From: Paludibacteraceae bacterium
GTDB taxonomy: Bacteria > Bacteroidota > Bacteroidia > Bacteroidales > Paludibacteraceae
Direction: 5' to 3'
Length of the DNA stretch: 47,807 bases
Assembly (NCBI GenBank): GCA_016938015.1
Contig: JAFGVL010000077.1
Span: 1-47,807 of the forward strand
In this document: positions 1-9,102 of the stretch, piece by piece
Layout: each line of letters begins with the position of its first letter
Position numbering within the stretch: position 1 is the first letter of the stretch
Translations under genes and position numbers: made by a program
The notes under the pieces: model-generated
The model's input: the letters and a program-made list of their open reading frames with translations, nothing else
Told to the model about the DNA's origin: nothing
Database searches by the model: none

Positions 1-875
1 CAATTAAAATTGCTACCGATTTGGATGTTGACTTTTTAGCCAAACAAACGCCCGGTTTTTCGGGTGCCGATATTGCCAATGTGTGTAACGAGTCGGCACT
101 TATAGCTGCCAGAAAAAATAAAAAGTTAGTAGATAAACAAGATTTCTTAGATGCAGTAGACCGTATTGTAGGCGGATTGGAACGTAAAACCAAAATTATT
201 ACGCAAAGTGAGAAAAAAGCCATTGCTTATCACGAAGCCGGACATGCCACTATTAGTTGGATGGTAGAGCATGCAGCACCGCTTGTAAAAGTAACTATTG
301 TGCCAAGAGGCGAAGCCTTAGGTGCAGCTTGGTATTTGCCCGAAGAAAGGGCTCTGACAACAAAAGAACACATGTTAGACGAAATGTGCTCTACGCTTGG
401 AGGTAGAGCCGCCGAAGAAGTATTTTTTAATAGTGCATCGACGGGTGCTATTAGTGATTTGGAGCGAGTAACCAAAAGAGCTTATGCTATGGTAGCTTTT
501 TATGGTATGAGCGATAAATTATCTAATCTGAGCTATTATGATTCATCGGGTTCTAATGAGTATGGTTTTACAAAACCTTATAGCGAAAAAACCGGAGAAA
601 TAATTGATAACGAAGCAAAAAGCATTGTTGAAGAACAGTACAAACGTGCCAAAAAAATTCTTACCGAAAATAAGAAAGGTCATAATGAATTAGCTGAGCT
701 TTTAATTGAAAAAGAGGTTATTTTTACTGAAGATTTAGAACGTATATTTGGTAAAAGACCATGGGCTTCTCGTACGGATGAATTAATGGAAGATAGCAAC
801 AAAAAGAAAGCTGTTGTTGCCGTAGAATTGCCACAAGAGGAAATCGATAAAGAAGAAACACAAACAAATGATTAA
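1..875 (+). CDS. ftsH: ATP-dependent zinc metalloprotease FtsH, C-terminal part (5' end outside window)
   Basis: Membrane-anchored AAA+ protease that degrades misfolded membrane proteins and regulatory proteins. Only about the last 290 codons are present; the frame is already open at base 3, so the start, membrane segments and Walker motifs lie upstream. The visible part begins in the end of the AAA domain (FSGADIANVCNESALIAAR, the sensor-2 region) and continues into the M41 peptidase, with the zinc motif HEAGH at bases 231-245 and the downstream ISDLERVTKRAYAMV segment, which in the family supplies the third metal ligand (an acidic residue). The acidic, low-complexity tail is usual for FtsH. 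It overlaps the next gene by 8 bases, so the two are probably co-transcribed. Identification is firm; only the truncation limits the entry. Confidence 0.97.
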   Translation, partial: IKIATDLDVDFLAKQTPGFSGADIANVCNESALIAARKNKKLVDKQDFLDAVDRIVGGLERKTKIITQSEKKAIAYHEAGHATISWMVEHAAPLVKVTIVPRGEALGAAWYLPEERALTTKEHMLDEMCSTLGGRAAEEVFFNSASTGAISDLERVTKRAYAMVAFYGMSDKLSNLSYYDSSGSNEYGFTKPYSEKTGEIIDNEAKSIVEEQYKRAKKILTENKKGHNELAELLIEKEVIFTEDLERIFGKRPWASRTDELMEDSNKKKAVVAVELPQEEIDKEETQTND

Positions 876-1503
876 CGCAGGCTCCAAACAAGAAATTTTA
901 AGTCGGATTAAAAATGCCAAGCGGCAGGAAATTCCCTTAGAATTGGAGTTACCCGATTTATCTTCTGCCATTTATAAAGATATTATTCCCGATGCATTGG
1001 CTTGTTTTAAAACCGAACTCGAATCGGTTGCAGGTAATTGTATACTATGCCATTCAGAAAACCAACTGGCAGATGTTTTGCGAGAAGTTTTAATAGATTA
1101 TAAAGGCGAAAAAATATTTTGCAAAGACACTGAAATCGCTCAATTTTTAGATAAAAATAACATTCCTTTTTCAACTCAAACGGCTGATTTTAATACGATG
1201 CAAGTAGGTATTACGGCTTGCGAGTTTTTAGTTGCCCGAACCGGTAGTGTGGTAGTATCTTCACACGGAGACTCAGGAAGACAAATGATTATTTTTCCCC
1301 CAATACATTTTGTGCTTGCTAAAAAAAATCAACTTGTAAATTATGTGGAAGATGCGCTGTTGTTTTTACAAAAAAAATATGCCGATGGCATGCCTAGTTT
1401 AGTTTCTTTTATAAGTGGCCCTAGTCGTACCGCAGACATCGAGAAAACACTTGTTTTAGGCGCTCACGGCCCAAAAAAATTATATGTTTTTATTTACGAA
1501 TAA
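868..1503 (+). CDS. LUD-domain protein, LutC/YkgG-like
   Basis: 211-residue protein of the LutC/YkgG (LUD) family. In Bacillus the LutABC complex oxidises L-lactate to pyruvate through iron-sulfur proteins, with LutC as the small subunit without clusters. The C-terminal half has the family signature: ACEFLVARTGSVVVSS, a Gly/Arg/Pro-rich stretch, then ISGPSRTADIEKTLVLGAHG close to the end. No signal peptide or membrane helix is visible, so it is cytosolic. The start ATG overlaps the end of ftsH. The likely partner LutB is encoded 2.2 kb downstream beyond cdsA, psd and pssA, and no LutA is seen in the window. From memory, an ftsH-LUD-cdsA order recurs in Bacteroidota, so its role may be linked to that neighbourhood rather than strictly to lactate. 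Confidence 0.85.
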   Translation: MINAGSKQEILSRIKNAKRQEIPLELELPDLSSAIYKDIIPDALACFKTELESVAGNCILCHSENQLADVLREVLIDYKGEKIFCKDTEIAQFLDKNNIPFSTQTADFNTMQVGITACEFLVARTGSVVVSSHGDSGRQMIIFPPIHFVLAKKNQLVNYVEDALLFLQKKYADGMPSLVSFISGPSRTADIEKTLVLGAHGPKKLYVFIYE

Positions 1504-1515
1504 GTATTATCTTAC

Positions 1516-2334
1516 ATGAAAAATTTAATACAACGCACCATTACCGGCTTGCTATTTATATTAGTGGTAATTGCTGCTATTGTAGTTAGTGAATTTTCGT
1601 TTGCTGCTGTTTTCCTTATCATAAGTACTTTGGCGTTGATAGAATTTCATCGTTTAATGAAAACTCATTTGGATGTCCAATTAAACCTATGGCTCACTTC
1701 AATTGCTGGTATGCTGTTATTTGTTGCTATGTTTTTGTTTGCTTCATCACAGATGGATTATAGGGTTTTTGCGCTTTATTTTATCTTTTTATGTTTGGTT
1801 TTTATTGTAGAATTGTATCGCAAAAAAGAAAACCCAATTATGAATTGGGCCATATTTTCATTAGGGCAACTGTATATTGCTTTGCCTTTTTCATTGTTAT
1901 CAGCTATTGCATACGTTCAAGCCGACTATAATTCAGTTCTTTTGCTAGCTTTTTTTGTAAGTATTTGGGTGTACGATACCGGAGCTTATGTAGTTGGTGT
2001 TGCTTTTGGTAAACATCGTTTGTTTGAGCGAATTTCGCCCAAAAAATCGTGGGAAGGATTTTTTGGCGGACTACTCTTTTCTTTAGTTTCAGCCTATGTG
2101 TTTTCTATGGTTGACACAACTTTATCCTTGTATCAATGGATTGGATTTTCTGTTATTATCGTAATTTTTGGTACCTTTGGTGATTTAAGTGAGTCGTTGC
2201 TCAAGCGTTCTATAGGAGTAAAAGATTCGGGTAAAATACTACCCGGACATGGTGGTGTTTTAGACAGGTTTGATAGTATCTTGTTTTCAACTATAGCAAT
2301 AATTGTGTATCTTCAACTAATAATGTTTAATTAA
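1516..2334 (+). CDS. cdsA: Phosphatidate cytidylyltransferase
   Basis: Makes CDP-diacylglycerol from phosphatidic acid and CTP in the inner membrane, the branch point for phosphatidylserine/ethanolamine and phosphatidylglycerol. The 272-residue protein is almost entirely hydrophobic helices and carries the family signature near the C terminus: SPKKSWEGFFGG, then GDLSESLLKRSIGVKDSGK followed by PGHGGVLDRFDS. These acidic and lysine residues form the Mg/CTP site. It lies 12 bases after the LUD gene and 12 bases before psd, so it is part of one operon with the two enzymes that use its product. The length is normal for CdsA. Confidence 0.97.
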   Translation: MKNLIQRTITGLLFILVVIAAIVVSEFSFAAVFLIISTLALIEFHRLMKTHLDVQLNLWLTSIAGMLLFVAMFLFASSQMDYRVFALYFIFLCLVFIVELYRKKENPIMNWAIFSLGQLYIALPFSLLSAIAYVQADYNSVLLLAFFVSIWVYDTGAYVVGVAFGKHRLFERISPKKSWEGFFGGLLFSLVSAYVFSMVDTTLSLYQWIGFSVIIVIFGTFGDLSESLLKRSIGVKDSGKILPGHGGVLDRFDSILFSTIAIIVYLQLIMFN

Positions 2335-2346
2335 TTTTTTAGATCA

Positions 2347-3030
2347 ATGAAAAGAATAAGAAGAATTAAAATTCATAAAGAAGGTAGAAATATCATCTTA
2401 TTTTTATTGTTATTTTTATGTGTGACAAATGTGTTAATTTATTCGCAATTCGAAAAACCTTTAGCTGTATTTAATTTATGTATCTCGGTTTTGGCATTTT
2501 CTTTTTTTCTCTATTTTTTTCGAAGTCCTTCTCGTGTTGTTGCTATCGAAGATTCTAGCTTAGTAATAGCACCTGCCGATGGAACTGTTGTTGTGATTGA
2601 ACCTACCGAAGAAAATGAATATTTTGGCGAAAAGCGCATTCAAATTTCCATTTTTATGTCAGTATTTAGTGTGCATGCAAATTGGTATCCTGTTAATGGA
2701 ATTGTGAAATTTGTAAAACATCATTCAGGAAGACATATGGCTGCGTATTTGCCCAAATCGAGTACTGAAAACGAGCGCTCAACCATTGTAATTGAATCTG
2801 AAGGAAAAACAGAAATATTAATGCGTCAAATAGCCGGTGCTTTAGCCCGACGCATAGTTACTTATGCTCATCAAGGTAAAAAGTGTTTTGTAAACGAGCA
2901 TGTAGGGTTTATTAAATTTGGTTCAAGGGTTGATGTTTTTTTGCCCCTAGATGCTGAAATTTATGTAAATATTGGCGAAAAAACGGTAGGTAATGAAACC
3001 ATTATAGCTCGTTTAAACGAAAACGAATAA
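2347..3030 (+). CDS. psd: Phosphatidylserine decarboxylase proenzyme (short, Psd-related type)
   Basis: Converts phosphatidylserine to phosphatidylethanolamine. The 227-residue form is the compact type found in Bacteroidota and archaea rather than the longer E. coli type. Two N-terminal hydrophobic segments (about residues 17-60) anchor it to the membrane. The self-cleavage site is visible as KFGSRVDVFLP, with Gly192-Ser193; the serine becomes the pyruvoyl cofactor and separates the beta and alpha chains. Upstream, SVFSVHANWYPVNG and HHSGRHMAAY match conserved catalytic-domain segments. It sits directly between cdsA and pssA, so the operon encodes phosphatidic acid to PE in order, apart from gene order of the last two steps. 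Confidence 0.95.
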   Translation: MKRIRRIKIHKEGRNIILFLLLFLCVTNVLIYSQFEKPLAVFNLCISVLAFSFFLYFFRSPSRVVAIEDSSLVIAPADGTVVVIEPTEENEYFGEKRIQISIFMSVFSVHANWYPVNGIVKFVKHHSGRHMAAYLPKSSTENERSTIVIESEGKTEILMRQIAGALARRIVTYAHQGKKCFVNEHVGFIKFGSRVDVFLPLDAEIYVNIGEKTVGNETIIARLNENE

Positions 3031-3036
3031 GGATTA

Positions 3037-3762
3037 ATGAACTTAATTACTAAACATATACCTAATGCAATTACTTGCCTTAATCTATTATCAGGATGTT
3101 TGGCTGCTGTCGCTGCTCTGTTTTTTAGATTTGAAATAAGTGCGTATCTAATTTTGTTAGCTGCTGTTTTTGATTTTTTAGATGGTTTTGCTGCCAGATT
3201 ACTTAAAGCGTATTCTCCTTTAGGAAAAGAACTCGATTCATTGGCTGATGTGGTAAGTTTTGGACTTGCTCCGGGGTTTATTCTCTTTGCATTTCTTTCT
3301 CAAAATATTGGTATTTATTGGGCAATGAGTGCGTTTCTAATTCCAATTTTTTCGGCCTTACGCTTAGCAAAATTTAATATAGACGAACGTCAAAGTTCTT
3401 CTTTTTTAGGTTTGCCTACTCCTGCGAATGCACTTTTTTGGGCGTTTCTTTTGTATGGAATTGTAAGTTATTCTTCCCTTTTATCAGTAAATCAAATTCT
3501 TTTTGCTAAAATAATTGCCTTTGCAGTTATTCCTCTTTTTAGCTTTTTGTTAGTTTCAGAAATACCTATGTTTTCGTTTAAGTTTAAAAACTTTAGCTGG
3601 CAAAATAATAAATTGCGTTTTGTATTTCTTGCTTGTAGTTGTGTGTTATTCCTTTTTTTTAAACAATATGCTTTTCCGCTTATTATAGTACTATATATTT
3701 TATTTTCACTTTTCAATTGGGTGTACCACTCCGTTTATGACAAGTCACGCCAACAAGTTTAA
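3037..3762 (+). CDS. pssA: CDP-diacylglycerol--serine O-phosphatidyltransferase
   Basis: Integral membrane CDP-alcohol phosphotransferase that makes phosphatidylserine from CDP-diacylglycerol and serine. The diagnostic motif DxxDGxxARx8GxxxDxxxD is complete: D46, D49-G50, A53-R54, G63, D67 and D71. The rest is hydrophobic, with about eight transmembrane segments. The start ATG is 6 bases after psd. The 3' end overlaps the lutB reading frame by 26 bases, an unusually long overlap that ties its expression to the next gene. The length of 241 residues is typical of the Bacillus-type PssA (type II). Confidence 0.96.
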   Translation: MNLITKHIPNAITCLNLLSGCLAAVAALFFRFEISAYLILLAAVFDFLDGFAARLLKAYSPLGKELDSLADVVSFGLAPGFILFAFLSQNIGIYWAMSAFLIPIFSALRLAKFNIDERQSSSFLGLPTPANALFWAFLLYGIVSYSSLLSVNQILFAKIIAFAVIPLFSFLLVSEIPMFSFKFKNFSWQNNKLRFVFLACSCVLFLFFKQYAFPLIIVLYILFSLFNWVYHSVYDKSRQQV

Positions 3763-5128
3763 TAAAGCTGCCGACGCAATTGCTTTTGATTTAAATCACA
3801 GGCAAACCATCCAATTCAACATTTCCAAATACAATTTGGCGGTTGAAAAAGGACGTGAACGCTATTATGACTTGTCTTTGGCAAAAACCCGTGCCGCATC
3901 TATAAAAAGATATATGTTGTCAAATTGGGATACTTTATTGTGTCAGTTTGAAGAAAATGCGCTAAAAAATGGTATGCAGGTTTTATGGGCAAAAGATACG
4001 CAACAAGCCAATGAGTATATCCGACAAATAGTGGTAGATAATCATGCGCAGTTGTTGGTAAAAAGTAAATCGATGACTACCGAAGAAATTGACTTGAATA
4101 CCGTTGTTGAAAAAATCGGATGTAAGTCGGTTGAAACGGATTTGGGCGAGTTTATTGTGCAAGTAGCCGGCGAAAAACCCTATCACATTGTTACTCCGGC
4201 TATGCATAAAAGCAAAGCAGATATTGCCAAGTTATTCAACAAAGAATTTAATACTCCAATAAATAGCACGCCCGAAGAAATGACCGATTATGTACGAGGG
4301 GTGTTACGAAAACAATTTACTACTGCCGATATTGGAGTTACAGGAGCTAATTTTTTACTGGCCGATATTGGTGGTGTTGCCGTTACCGAAAACGAAGGCA
4401 ATGCGTTGATGTCTACTTCATTTCCTAAAATTCATATAGTTATTTCGGGTATCGAAAAAATTATTCCTTCTATGGCTCATTTGGGCTTGTTTTGGCCTTT
4501 ATTGGCATCGCACGGTACCGGTCAGCAAATTACCAACTACAACAGTATTTTTACCGGGCCACGTAAAAAAAATGAAGTTGATGGCCCTGAAAAAATGGTT
4601 GTTATCTTACTCGATAACGGTCGCAGTGAGTTATTTTCGGATAACGATTGTTATGAGGCTTTGGCATGCATACGCTGTGGCGCTTGTTTAAATGCTTGCC
4701 CTGTGTATAAAACGATAGGAGGATATACTTACGATACCACTTACAGTGGACCAATTGGTTCGGTAATTACTCCTTTTTTCAGAGGTTTTAAAGATTATGG
4801 ACATTTAAGTTTTGCTTCTTCCCTTTGTGGGGCATGTGCAGAAGTCTGTCCTGTTAAAATACCCTTGCCAAAGTTGTTGTTGCAAAATAGAAAGAAGAGC
4901 GTGGAAAAAGATTTACGCCCTTTGACAGAAACCCTGGCAATGAAAATTTTTTCTTTGGCAAGTACTAACAGAATAGCTTACGATAGGGTGCTCCCTTTAT
5001 TTAAAAACCTTGCATTTGCACCATTTAACTTTATACTATGGGGTCCCAAAAGAAAAATGCCTACTTTTGCAAGCAAATCATTTTCAAAACGATATAGAAA
5101 AGATAAAAAAAATGAAGAAAAGAAATAG
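3737..5128 (+). CDS. lutB: Iron-sulfur lactate/organic-acid utilization protein LutB
   Basis: 463-residue LutB-type protein: an N-terminal LUD domain (residues about 60-290, with VKSKSMTTEEIDLN, TGANFLLADIGGVAVTENEGN and the SHGTGQQITNYNSI segment) followed by two [4Fe-4S] ferredoxin motifs, CIRCGACLNACP and CGACAEVCP. In Bacillus LutB passes electrons within the LutABC L-lactate dehydrogenase. Its start lies 26 bases inside pssA, implying translational coupling. The LutC-like partner is four genes upstream. No LutA (CCG-domain) gene is visible, so the complex is either completed elsewhere in the genome or these two proteins have another redox role. The C terminus, rich in lysine and arginine, is unremarkable. 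The family is firm, the substrate is not. Confidence 0.88.
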   Translation: MTSHANKFNKAADAIAFDLNHRQTIQFNISKYNLAVEKGRERYYDLSLAKTRAASIKRYMLSNWDTLLCQFEENALKNGMQVLWAKDTQQANEYIRQIVVDNHAQLLVKSKSMTTEEIDLNTVVEKIGCKSVETDLGEFIVQVAGEKPYHIVTPAMHKSKADIAKLFNKEFNTPINSTPEEMTDYVRGVLRKQFTTADIGVTGANFLLADIGGVAVTENEGNALMSTSFPKIHIVISGIEKIIPSMAHLGLFWPLLASHGTGQQITNYNSIFTGPRKKNEVDGPEKMVVILLDNGRSELFSDNDCYEALACIRCGACLNACPVYKTIGGYTYDTTYSGPIGSVITPFFRGFKDYGHLSFASSLCGACAEVCPVKIPLPKLLLQNRKKSVEKDLRPLTETLAMKIFSLASTNRIAYDRVLPLFKNLAFAPFNFILWGPKRKMPTFASKSFSKRYRKDKKNEEKK

Positions 5129-5702
5129 TTTATTACTTATTATAGCTTGTATTATTACTGTTTTTGCAAGTTGTAGCGACGATTATGCCGATACCAAAAA
5201 AGCAGGCGAAGATTACTTGGCTGATTTACAAAAAAAAGGAAATGTAGATTTGTATCAAACAGTTTACGATACAACTATTATTGCTAACGATTCTATTGTT
5301 GCTATTAATTCGCAACAAGTTTTTTATAAAAATGTGCCAATCAATACCTTGCCAAATAACTTAAATTATGCCGTTTTTTGGAATAATACTAACGGAATTT
5401 ATCCTGTGTTTGCCGATGCATCGGATTTAATTGTTGAAGTAAAATATACTGTTTATTTTATCGATGGTTCCATCTATAAAGCTGAAAATAGAGACCCAAT
5501 ACTTATTACTATCTCTAATCAAACCGAAAGTCTTTGGAAAGAAGTAATACCGAAAATGCGTATCGGTTCAAAATGGAGAGTGTGGGCTCCTTATGATAAA
5601 GCTTTTAAAGTAGCAGGCTTTAACGAAAAATCCGATGGCTCTTTTGATATTGACCCCTACACCTTGTTAATTTACGATATTGAATTACTAAATGTTTATT
5701 AA
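5112..5702 (+). CDS. FKBP-like lipoprotein, probable peptidyl-prolyl isomerase
   Basis: 196-residue lipoprotein. The signal sequence ends in the lipobox VFASC at about residue 19. An upstream in-frame start at 5010 would destroy this signal, so the ATG at 5112, 17 bases inside lutB, is chosen. The C-terminal half resembles an FKBP domain: VEVKYTVYFIDGSIYKAE, then WKEVIPKMRIGSKWRVWAP, then DPYTLLIYDIELL, matching the VxYxGxLxDG, hydrophobic-W-GsKw and fDxELl strands of FKBPs. Expected to act as a periplasmic or outer-membrane-attached folding factor. Several active-site aromatics of FKBP12 cannot be assigned by eye, so it could be a non-catalytic FKBP-fold chaperone. Confidence 0.72.
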   Translation: MKKRNSLLLIIACIITVFASCSDDYADTKKAGEDYLADLQKKGNVDLYQTVYDTTIIANDSIVAINSQQVFYKNVPINTLPNNLNYAVFWNNTNGIYPVFADASDLIVEVKYTVYFIDGSIYKAENRDPILITISNQTESLWKEVIPKMRIGSKWRVWAPYDKAFKVAGFNEKSDGSFDIDPYTLLIYDIELLNVY

Positions 5703-5787
5703 TTTTTTTACGAACAAGCCATACGTTGAAGTTTTAGTGTAATAATGGCTGTTGCAACTACTATCTTATTAATTAAAATTTATTTGG

Positions 5788-6489
5788 ATGAAAAAATTAC
5801 ATATTTATGTTGGCATATTTTTACTCTTGTGTTTTAGCACATCTATTAATGCACAGCGTATTGGCTTTCAAGTAGGAGGCGCATTAACTGGTCTTCAGCA
5901 ATCTACCGCAGCCACAAAAGGCGATTTTAATGTGTTGAGTGGAGCTCTTGCCGGACCCGAAATGGAATTTAGATTGAACGAAAGCCTTGGCTTAAACCTA
6001 GCCGCTTTGTTTGAGTTTAGAGCCGGAAAGTATGATATCGGTTGGTATAAAACAGGCACTACCTTTACCGGTAAACTGTATTATGCGCAAGTGCCTTTGC
6101 AGCTAACGTACAGAAAAGCTACCGGCAAAAATAAAAAATTAAATATGCTGTATTCTATCGGGCCTCGATTAAATGTAGGCTTGTTTGGTACTACTAACGA
6201 ACATTATTATTTGGCATCTCGCACTCAGGTTAACGATAGTACTTGTTTTGCAGGAGCTAATGCTATGCATAGAATGGATGTTGGGCTCGACCTAGGTATC
6301 GGCTTGGAGGTACAGCGTTTTCAATTTAAACTCAATTACGCTTTCCCTCTAACCAATAGTGCCAATGTTTCTGAACTTACACTGTTAAAACAACATCAGT
6401 TGCAATTAACTATTGGATACACAATTAAAAAATTTAATAAGAAAAAAATACGTTCGCAAGAACCAACACAACCTGCAGTTTCTCAATAA
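5788..6489 (+). CDS. Outer-membrane beta-barrel protein (PorT-like fold)
   Basis: 233-residue secreted protein. The signal peptide [23 protein letters not shown] ends with an A-x-A-type site before QRIGF. The mature part starts with the typical small-barrel opening [15 protein letters not shown] and continues in alternating polar/hydrophobic strands separated by Gly/Asn turns ([77 protein letters not shown]). This architecture matches the PorT-like outer-membrane beta-barrel families common in Bacteroidota; whether it belongs to the type IX secretion machinery cannot be told. The basic tail after the last strand is unusual for a barrel. It ends one base before metG. Confidence 0.68.
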   Translation: MKKLHIYVGIFLLLCFSTSINAQRIGFQVGGALTGLQQSTAATKGDFNVLSGALAGPEMEFRLNESLGLNLAALFEFRAGKYDIGWYKTGTTFTGKLYYAQVPLQLTYRKATGKNKKLNMLYSIGPRLNVGLFGTTNEHYYLASRTQVNDSTCFAGANAMHRMDVGLDLGIGLEVQRFQFKLNYAFPLTNSANVSELTLLKQHQLQLTIGYTIKKFNKKKIRSQEPTQPAVSQ

Positions 6490-6490
6490 C

Positions 6491-8527
6491 ATGACAAATT
6501 TCAAACGTACTACTGTTACTTCTGCATTACCTTATGCTAACGGCCCTGTACATATTGGTCATTTGGCCGGAGTATATATTCCTGCTGATATTTATGTACG
6601 CTATCTTCGTTTAAAAGGCGAAGAGGTTTTGTTTATAGGCGGGTCTGATGAGCATGGAGTTCCTATTACTATTAAAGCAAAAAAAGAGGGTGTTACCCCT
6701 CAAGATATTGTGGATAGGTATCATGGCATCATCAAAAAATCGTTCGAAGAATTTGGTATTACTTTCGATATATATTCCCGAACAACTTCAAAAACGCATC
6801 ATCAAGTTGCTTCCGATTTTTTCAAAAAGCTTTACGATAAGGGAGAATTTATAGAACAAAGCTCTGAACAATACTACGACGAAGAAGCAAAACAATTTTT
6901 AGCCGATAGGTACATTACTGGAACTTGTCCGCATTGCAAAAACGAACACGCTTATGGTGATCAATGTGAGGCTTGTGGCACTTCCCTTAGCCCCTTGGAT
7001 TTGATTCAGCCTAAATCGGCAATTAGTGGCAATACTCCTGTGTTGAAAGAAACTAAGCATTGGTATTTACCTCTCGATAAACACGAAGCATGGTTACGAA
7101 AATGGATATTGGAAGAGCATAAAGAATGGAAACCGAATGTGTACGGTCAATGTAAAAGTTGGCTCGATATGGGTTTGCAACCACGTGCCGTAAGTCGGGA
7201 TTTGGATTGGGGCATATCTGTTCCCGTAGCCGGTGCCGAAGGAAAAGTGCTGTATGTGTGGTTCGATGCTCCAATAGGCTATATCTCTAACACCAAAGAA
7301 TTATTGCCCGACTCTTGGGAAAAATGGTGGAAAGACCCCGAAACTCGTTTATTGCATTTTATTGGGAAAGATAATATCGTTTTTCATTGCATCGTTTTTC
7401 CGGCTATGTTAAAAGCCGAAGGTAGTTATATCTTGCCCGAGAATGTGCCTGCTAATGAGTTTTTAAATTTAGAGGGCGATAAAATATCTACTTCACGTAA
7501 CTGGGCAGTGTGGTTACATGAGTATTTGCACGATTTTCCCGGCAAACAAGATATTCTTCGTTATGTATTAACCGCTAATGCCCCCGAAACAAAGGATAAC
7601 GATTTTACCTGGAAAGATTTTCAGGCACGAAATAACAACGAATTGGTAGCTGTTTTTGGCAATTTTGTAAACCGCACTTTGGTGCTGACTCAAAAATACT
7701 TTGAAGGAAAAGTGCCTGCTAGAGGCGAATTAAACGATTACGACAACCAAACCTTGAGCGAATTTGCCGATGTAAAAAGAGAAGTGGAGAAATTATTGGA
7801 TATATTTCGTTTTCGCGATGCTCAAAAAGAAGCCATGAATTTAGCACGCATCGGAAACAAGTATTTAGCCGATACCGAACCTTGGAAATTAGCAAAGACC
7901 GACATGCAGAGAGTGGCAACTATTATGAATATAAGTTTGCAAATAACAGCGAACTTAGCCATTGCTTTTGAACCTTTCTTGCCTTTTTCTGCGGCAAAAT
8001 TACGTGGTTTTATCAATCGTCCAAACTTCAATTGGTCTGAGTTGGGCAGTATCGATTTATTGCCTGCAGGTCATCAAACAAATACACCGGAACTTCTTTT
8101 TGAAAAAATAGAAGACGATGTAATTGAAGCCCAAGTACAAAAATTACTAGCTACCAAAAAAGCGAATGATATGGAAAATCAATCAACTAATCCTATACGA
8201 GAAAACATTGTTTTTGACGATTTTACCAAGTTAGATATTCGTGTAGGAACTGTGCTCACATGCGAAAAAGTACCTAAAGCCGATAAATTGCTTGTGTTTA
8301 AAATTGACGACGGATTAGGTGGGCGCACTATTGTTTCAGGTATAGCACAGCACTATAAACCGGAAGACTTAATAGGCAAACAAGTGTGCTTTATAGCCAA
8401 TTTGGCGCCACGCATGCTTAAAGGCATAGCTTCTCAAGGCATGATTCTTTCTGCCGAGGATGCAGATGGTCGTTTGGTGGTGGTTAGTCCAAGTTCACAA
8501 GTGAAAGCTGGTTCGGAAGTAAAATAA
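6491..8527 (+). CDS. metG: Methionyl-tRNA synthetase
   Basis: 678-residue class I synthetase that charges tRNA-Met. The class I HIGH box is [16 protein letters not shown] at the N terminus; the zinc knuckle has two CxxC pairs ([17 protein letters not shown]); the KMSKS loop is the variant [10 protein letters not shown]-terminal tRNA-binding (EMAP-II/Trbp111-like) domain is fused, from about residue 575, with [20 protein letters not shown] and [20 protein letters not shown], which mediates dimerisation in the E. coli enzyme. The start is taken at 6491, one base after the preceding stop; an earlier in-frame ATG at 6413 would overlap the barrel gene and add non-conserved residues. Confidence 0.98.
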   Translation: MTNFKRTTVTSALPYANGPVHIGHLAGVYIPADIYVRYLRLKGEEVLFIGGSDEHGVPITIKAKKEGVTPQDIVDRYHGIIKKSFEEFGITFDIYSRTTSKTHHQVASDFFKKLYDKGEFIEQSSEQYYDEEAKQFLADRYITGTCPHCKNEHAYGDQCEACGTSLSPLDLIQPKSAISGNTPVLKETKHWYLPLDKHEAWLRKWILEEHKEWKPNVYGQCKSWLDMGLQPRAVSRDLDWGISVPVAGAEGKVLYVWFDAPIGYISNTKELLPDSWEKWWKDPETRLLHFIGKDNIVFHCIVFPAMLKAEGSYILPENVPANEFLNLEGDKISTSRNWAVWLHEYLHDFPGKQDILRYVLTANAPETKDNDFTWKDFQARNNNELVAVFGNFVNRTLVLTQKYFEGKVPARGELNDYDNQTLSEFADVKREVEKLLDIFRFRDAQKEAMNLARIGNKYLADTEPWKLAKTDMQRVATIMNISLQITANLAIAFEPFLPFSAAKLRGFINRPNFNWSELGSIDLLPAGHQTNTPELLFEKIEDDVIEAQVQKLLATKKANDMENQSTNPIRENIVFDDFTKLDIRVGTVLTCEKVPKADKLLVFKIDDGLGGRTIVSGIAQHYKPEDLIGKQVCFIANLAPRMLKGIASQGMILSAEDADGRLVVVSPSSQVKAGSEVK

Positions 8528-8556
8528 TTAGATAGTAAGAAAATAAATATACAATT

Positions 8557-9024
8557 ATGAGTAAGGTAATCATTAAAAGTTTTTCAGAGCTGGAGGCGCT
8601 GATAGGTCATGAGTTAGGTATTTCAAATTGGCACGAATTTACACAAGAACAAATTAACCTTTTTGCCGATGCTACGCTCGACCATCAGTGGATACATATA
8701 GATGTAGACAAATGTAAAACAGAATCTCCTTTTGGTGGTCCTATTGCCCATGGTTATTTAACGCTTTCAATTCTTCCTTATTTGTGGGAGCAAATTGTAG
8801 AAGTTCAAAACTTAAAGCTTCAAGTTAATTATGGCATCGAAAAATTTAAGTTTAACCAACCGGTGCTGGTAAATAACAAGGTGCGTTTGGTGGCCAAAGT
8901 GATTAATGCCGTAAATTTACGCGGAATAACTAGAGCTAATATTGGTGTTAAACTCGAAATTGAGGGCAATGCAAAACCTGCTTACGAAGGCGAAATAGTT
9001 TTTATCTATCATTTCAACAATTAA
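8557..9024 (+). CDS. MaoC-like hot-dog-fold dehydratase
   Basis: 155-residue member of the MaoC/(R)-specific enoyl-CoA hydratase family. The catalytic signature is present: a DATxDHQWIH stretch (Asp and His of the hydratase dyad) followed by SPFGGPIAHGYLTLSILP. The family hydrates enoyl-CoA or removes water from hydroxyacyl-CoA, linked to fatty-acid oxidation or storage polymers. The protein is compact and cytosolic with no extra domains. A wobble-tolerant terminator follows at 9048-9080. Its neighbours give no pathway clue, so the substrate is unknown; assignment to the family is good. Confidence 0.85.
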   Translation: MSKVIIKSFSELEALIGHELGISNWHEFTQEQINLFADATLDHQWIHIDVDKCKTESPFGGPIAHGYLTLSILPYLWEQIVEVQNLKLQVNYGIEKFKFNQPVLVNNKVRLVAKVINAVNLRGITRANIGVKLEIEGNAKPAYEGEIVFIYHFNN

Positions 9025-9047
9025 TTTTATCTTTAATAAATTTAGTT

Positions 9048-9080
9048 ATCCTCGCTTATTAAAAGTGGGGATTTCTTATT
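9048..9080 (+). terminator. Rho-independent terminator after the MaoC-like gene
   Basis: Stem ATCCTCGCTT pairs with AAGTGGGGAT through ten pairs, two of them G-U, around a five-base loop, followed by a T-rich run. It lies 23 bases after the MaoC-like stop and before the TcdA start, so tcdA is a separate transcription unit or is expressed by read-through. Confidence 0.7.
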
Positions 9081-9102
9081 TTTACAAAAATTTTTAAGAT
9101 AA

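Noticed and set aside
5010-5111. Upstream in-frame start for the FKBP-like lipoprotein
   Set aside because: It would add 34 residues before the lipoprotein signal and lie deeper in lutB.
5703-5787. Inverted AGCCAT/ATGGCT pair as a terminator before the barrel gene
   Set aside because: Six-base arms with a loop of over 20 bases and no following T run.
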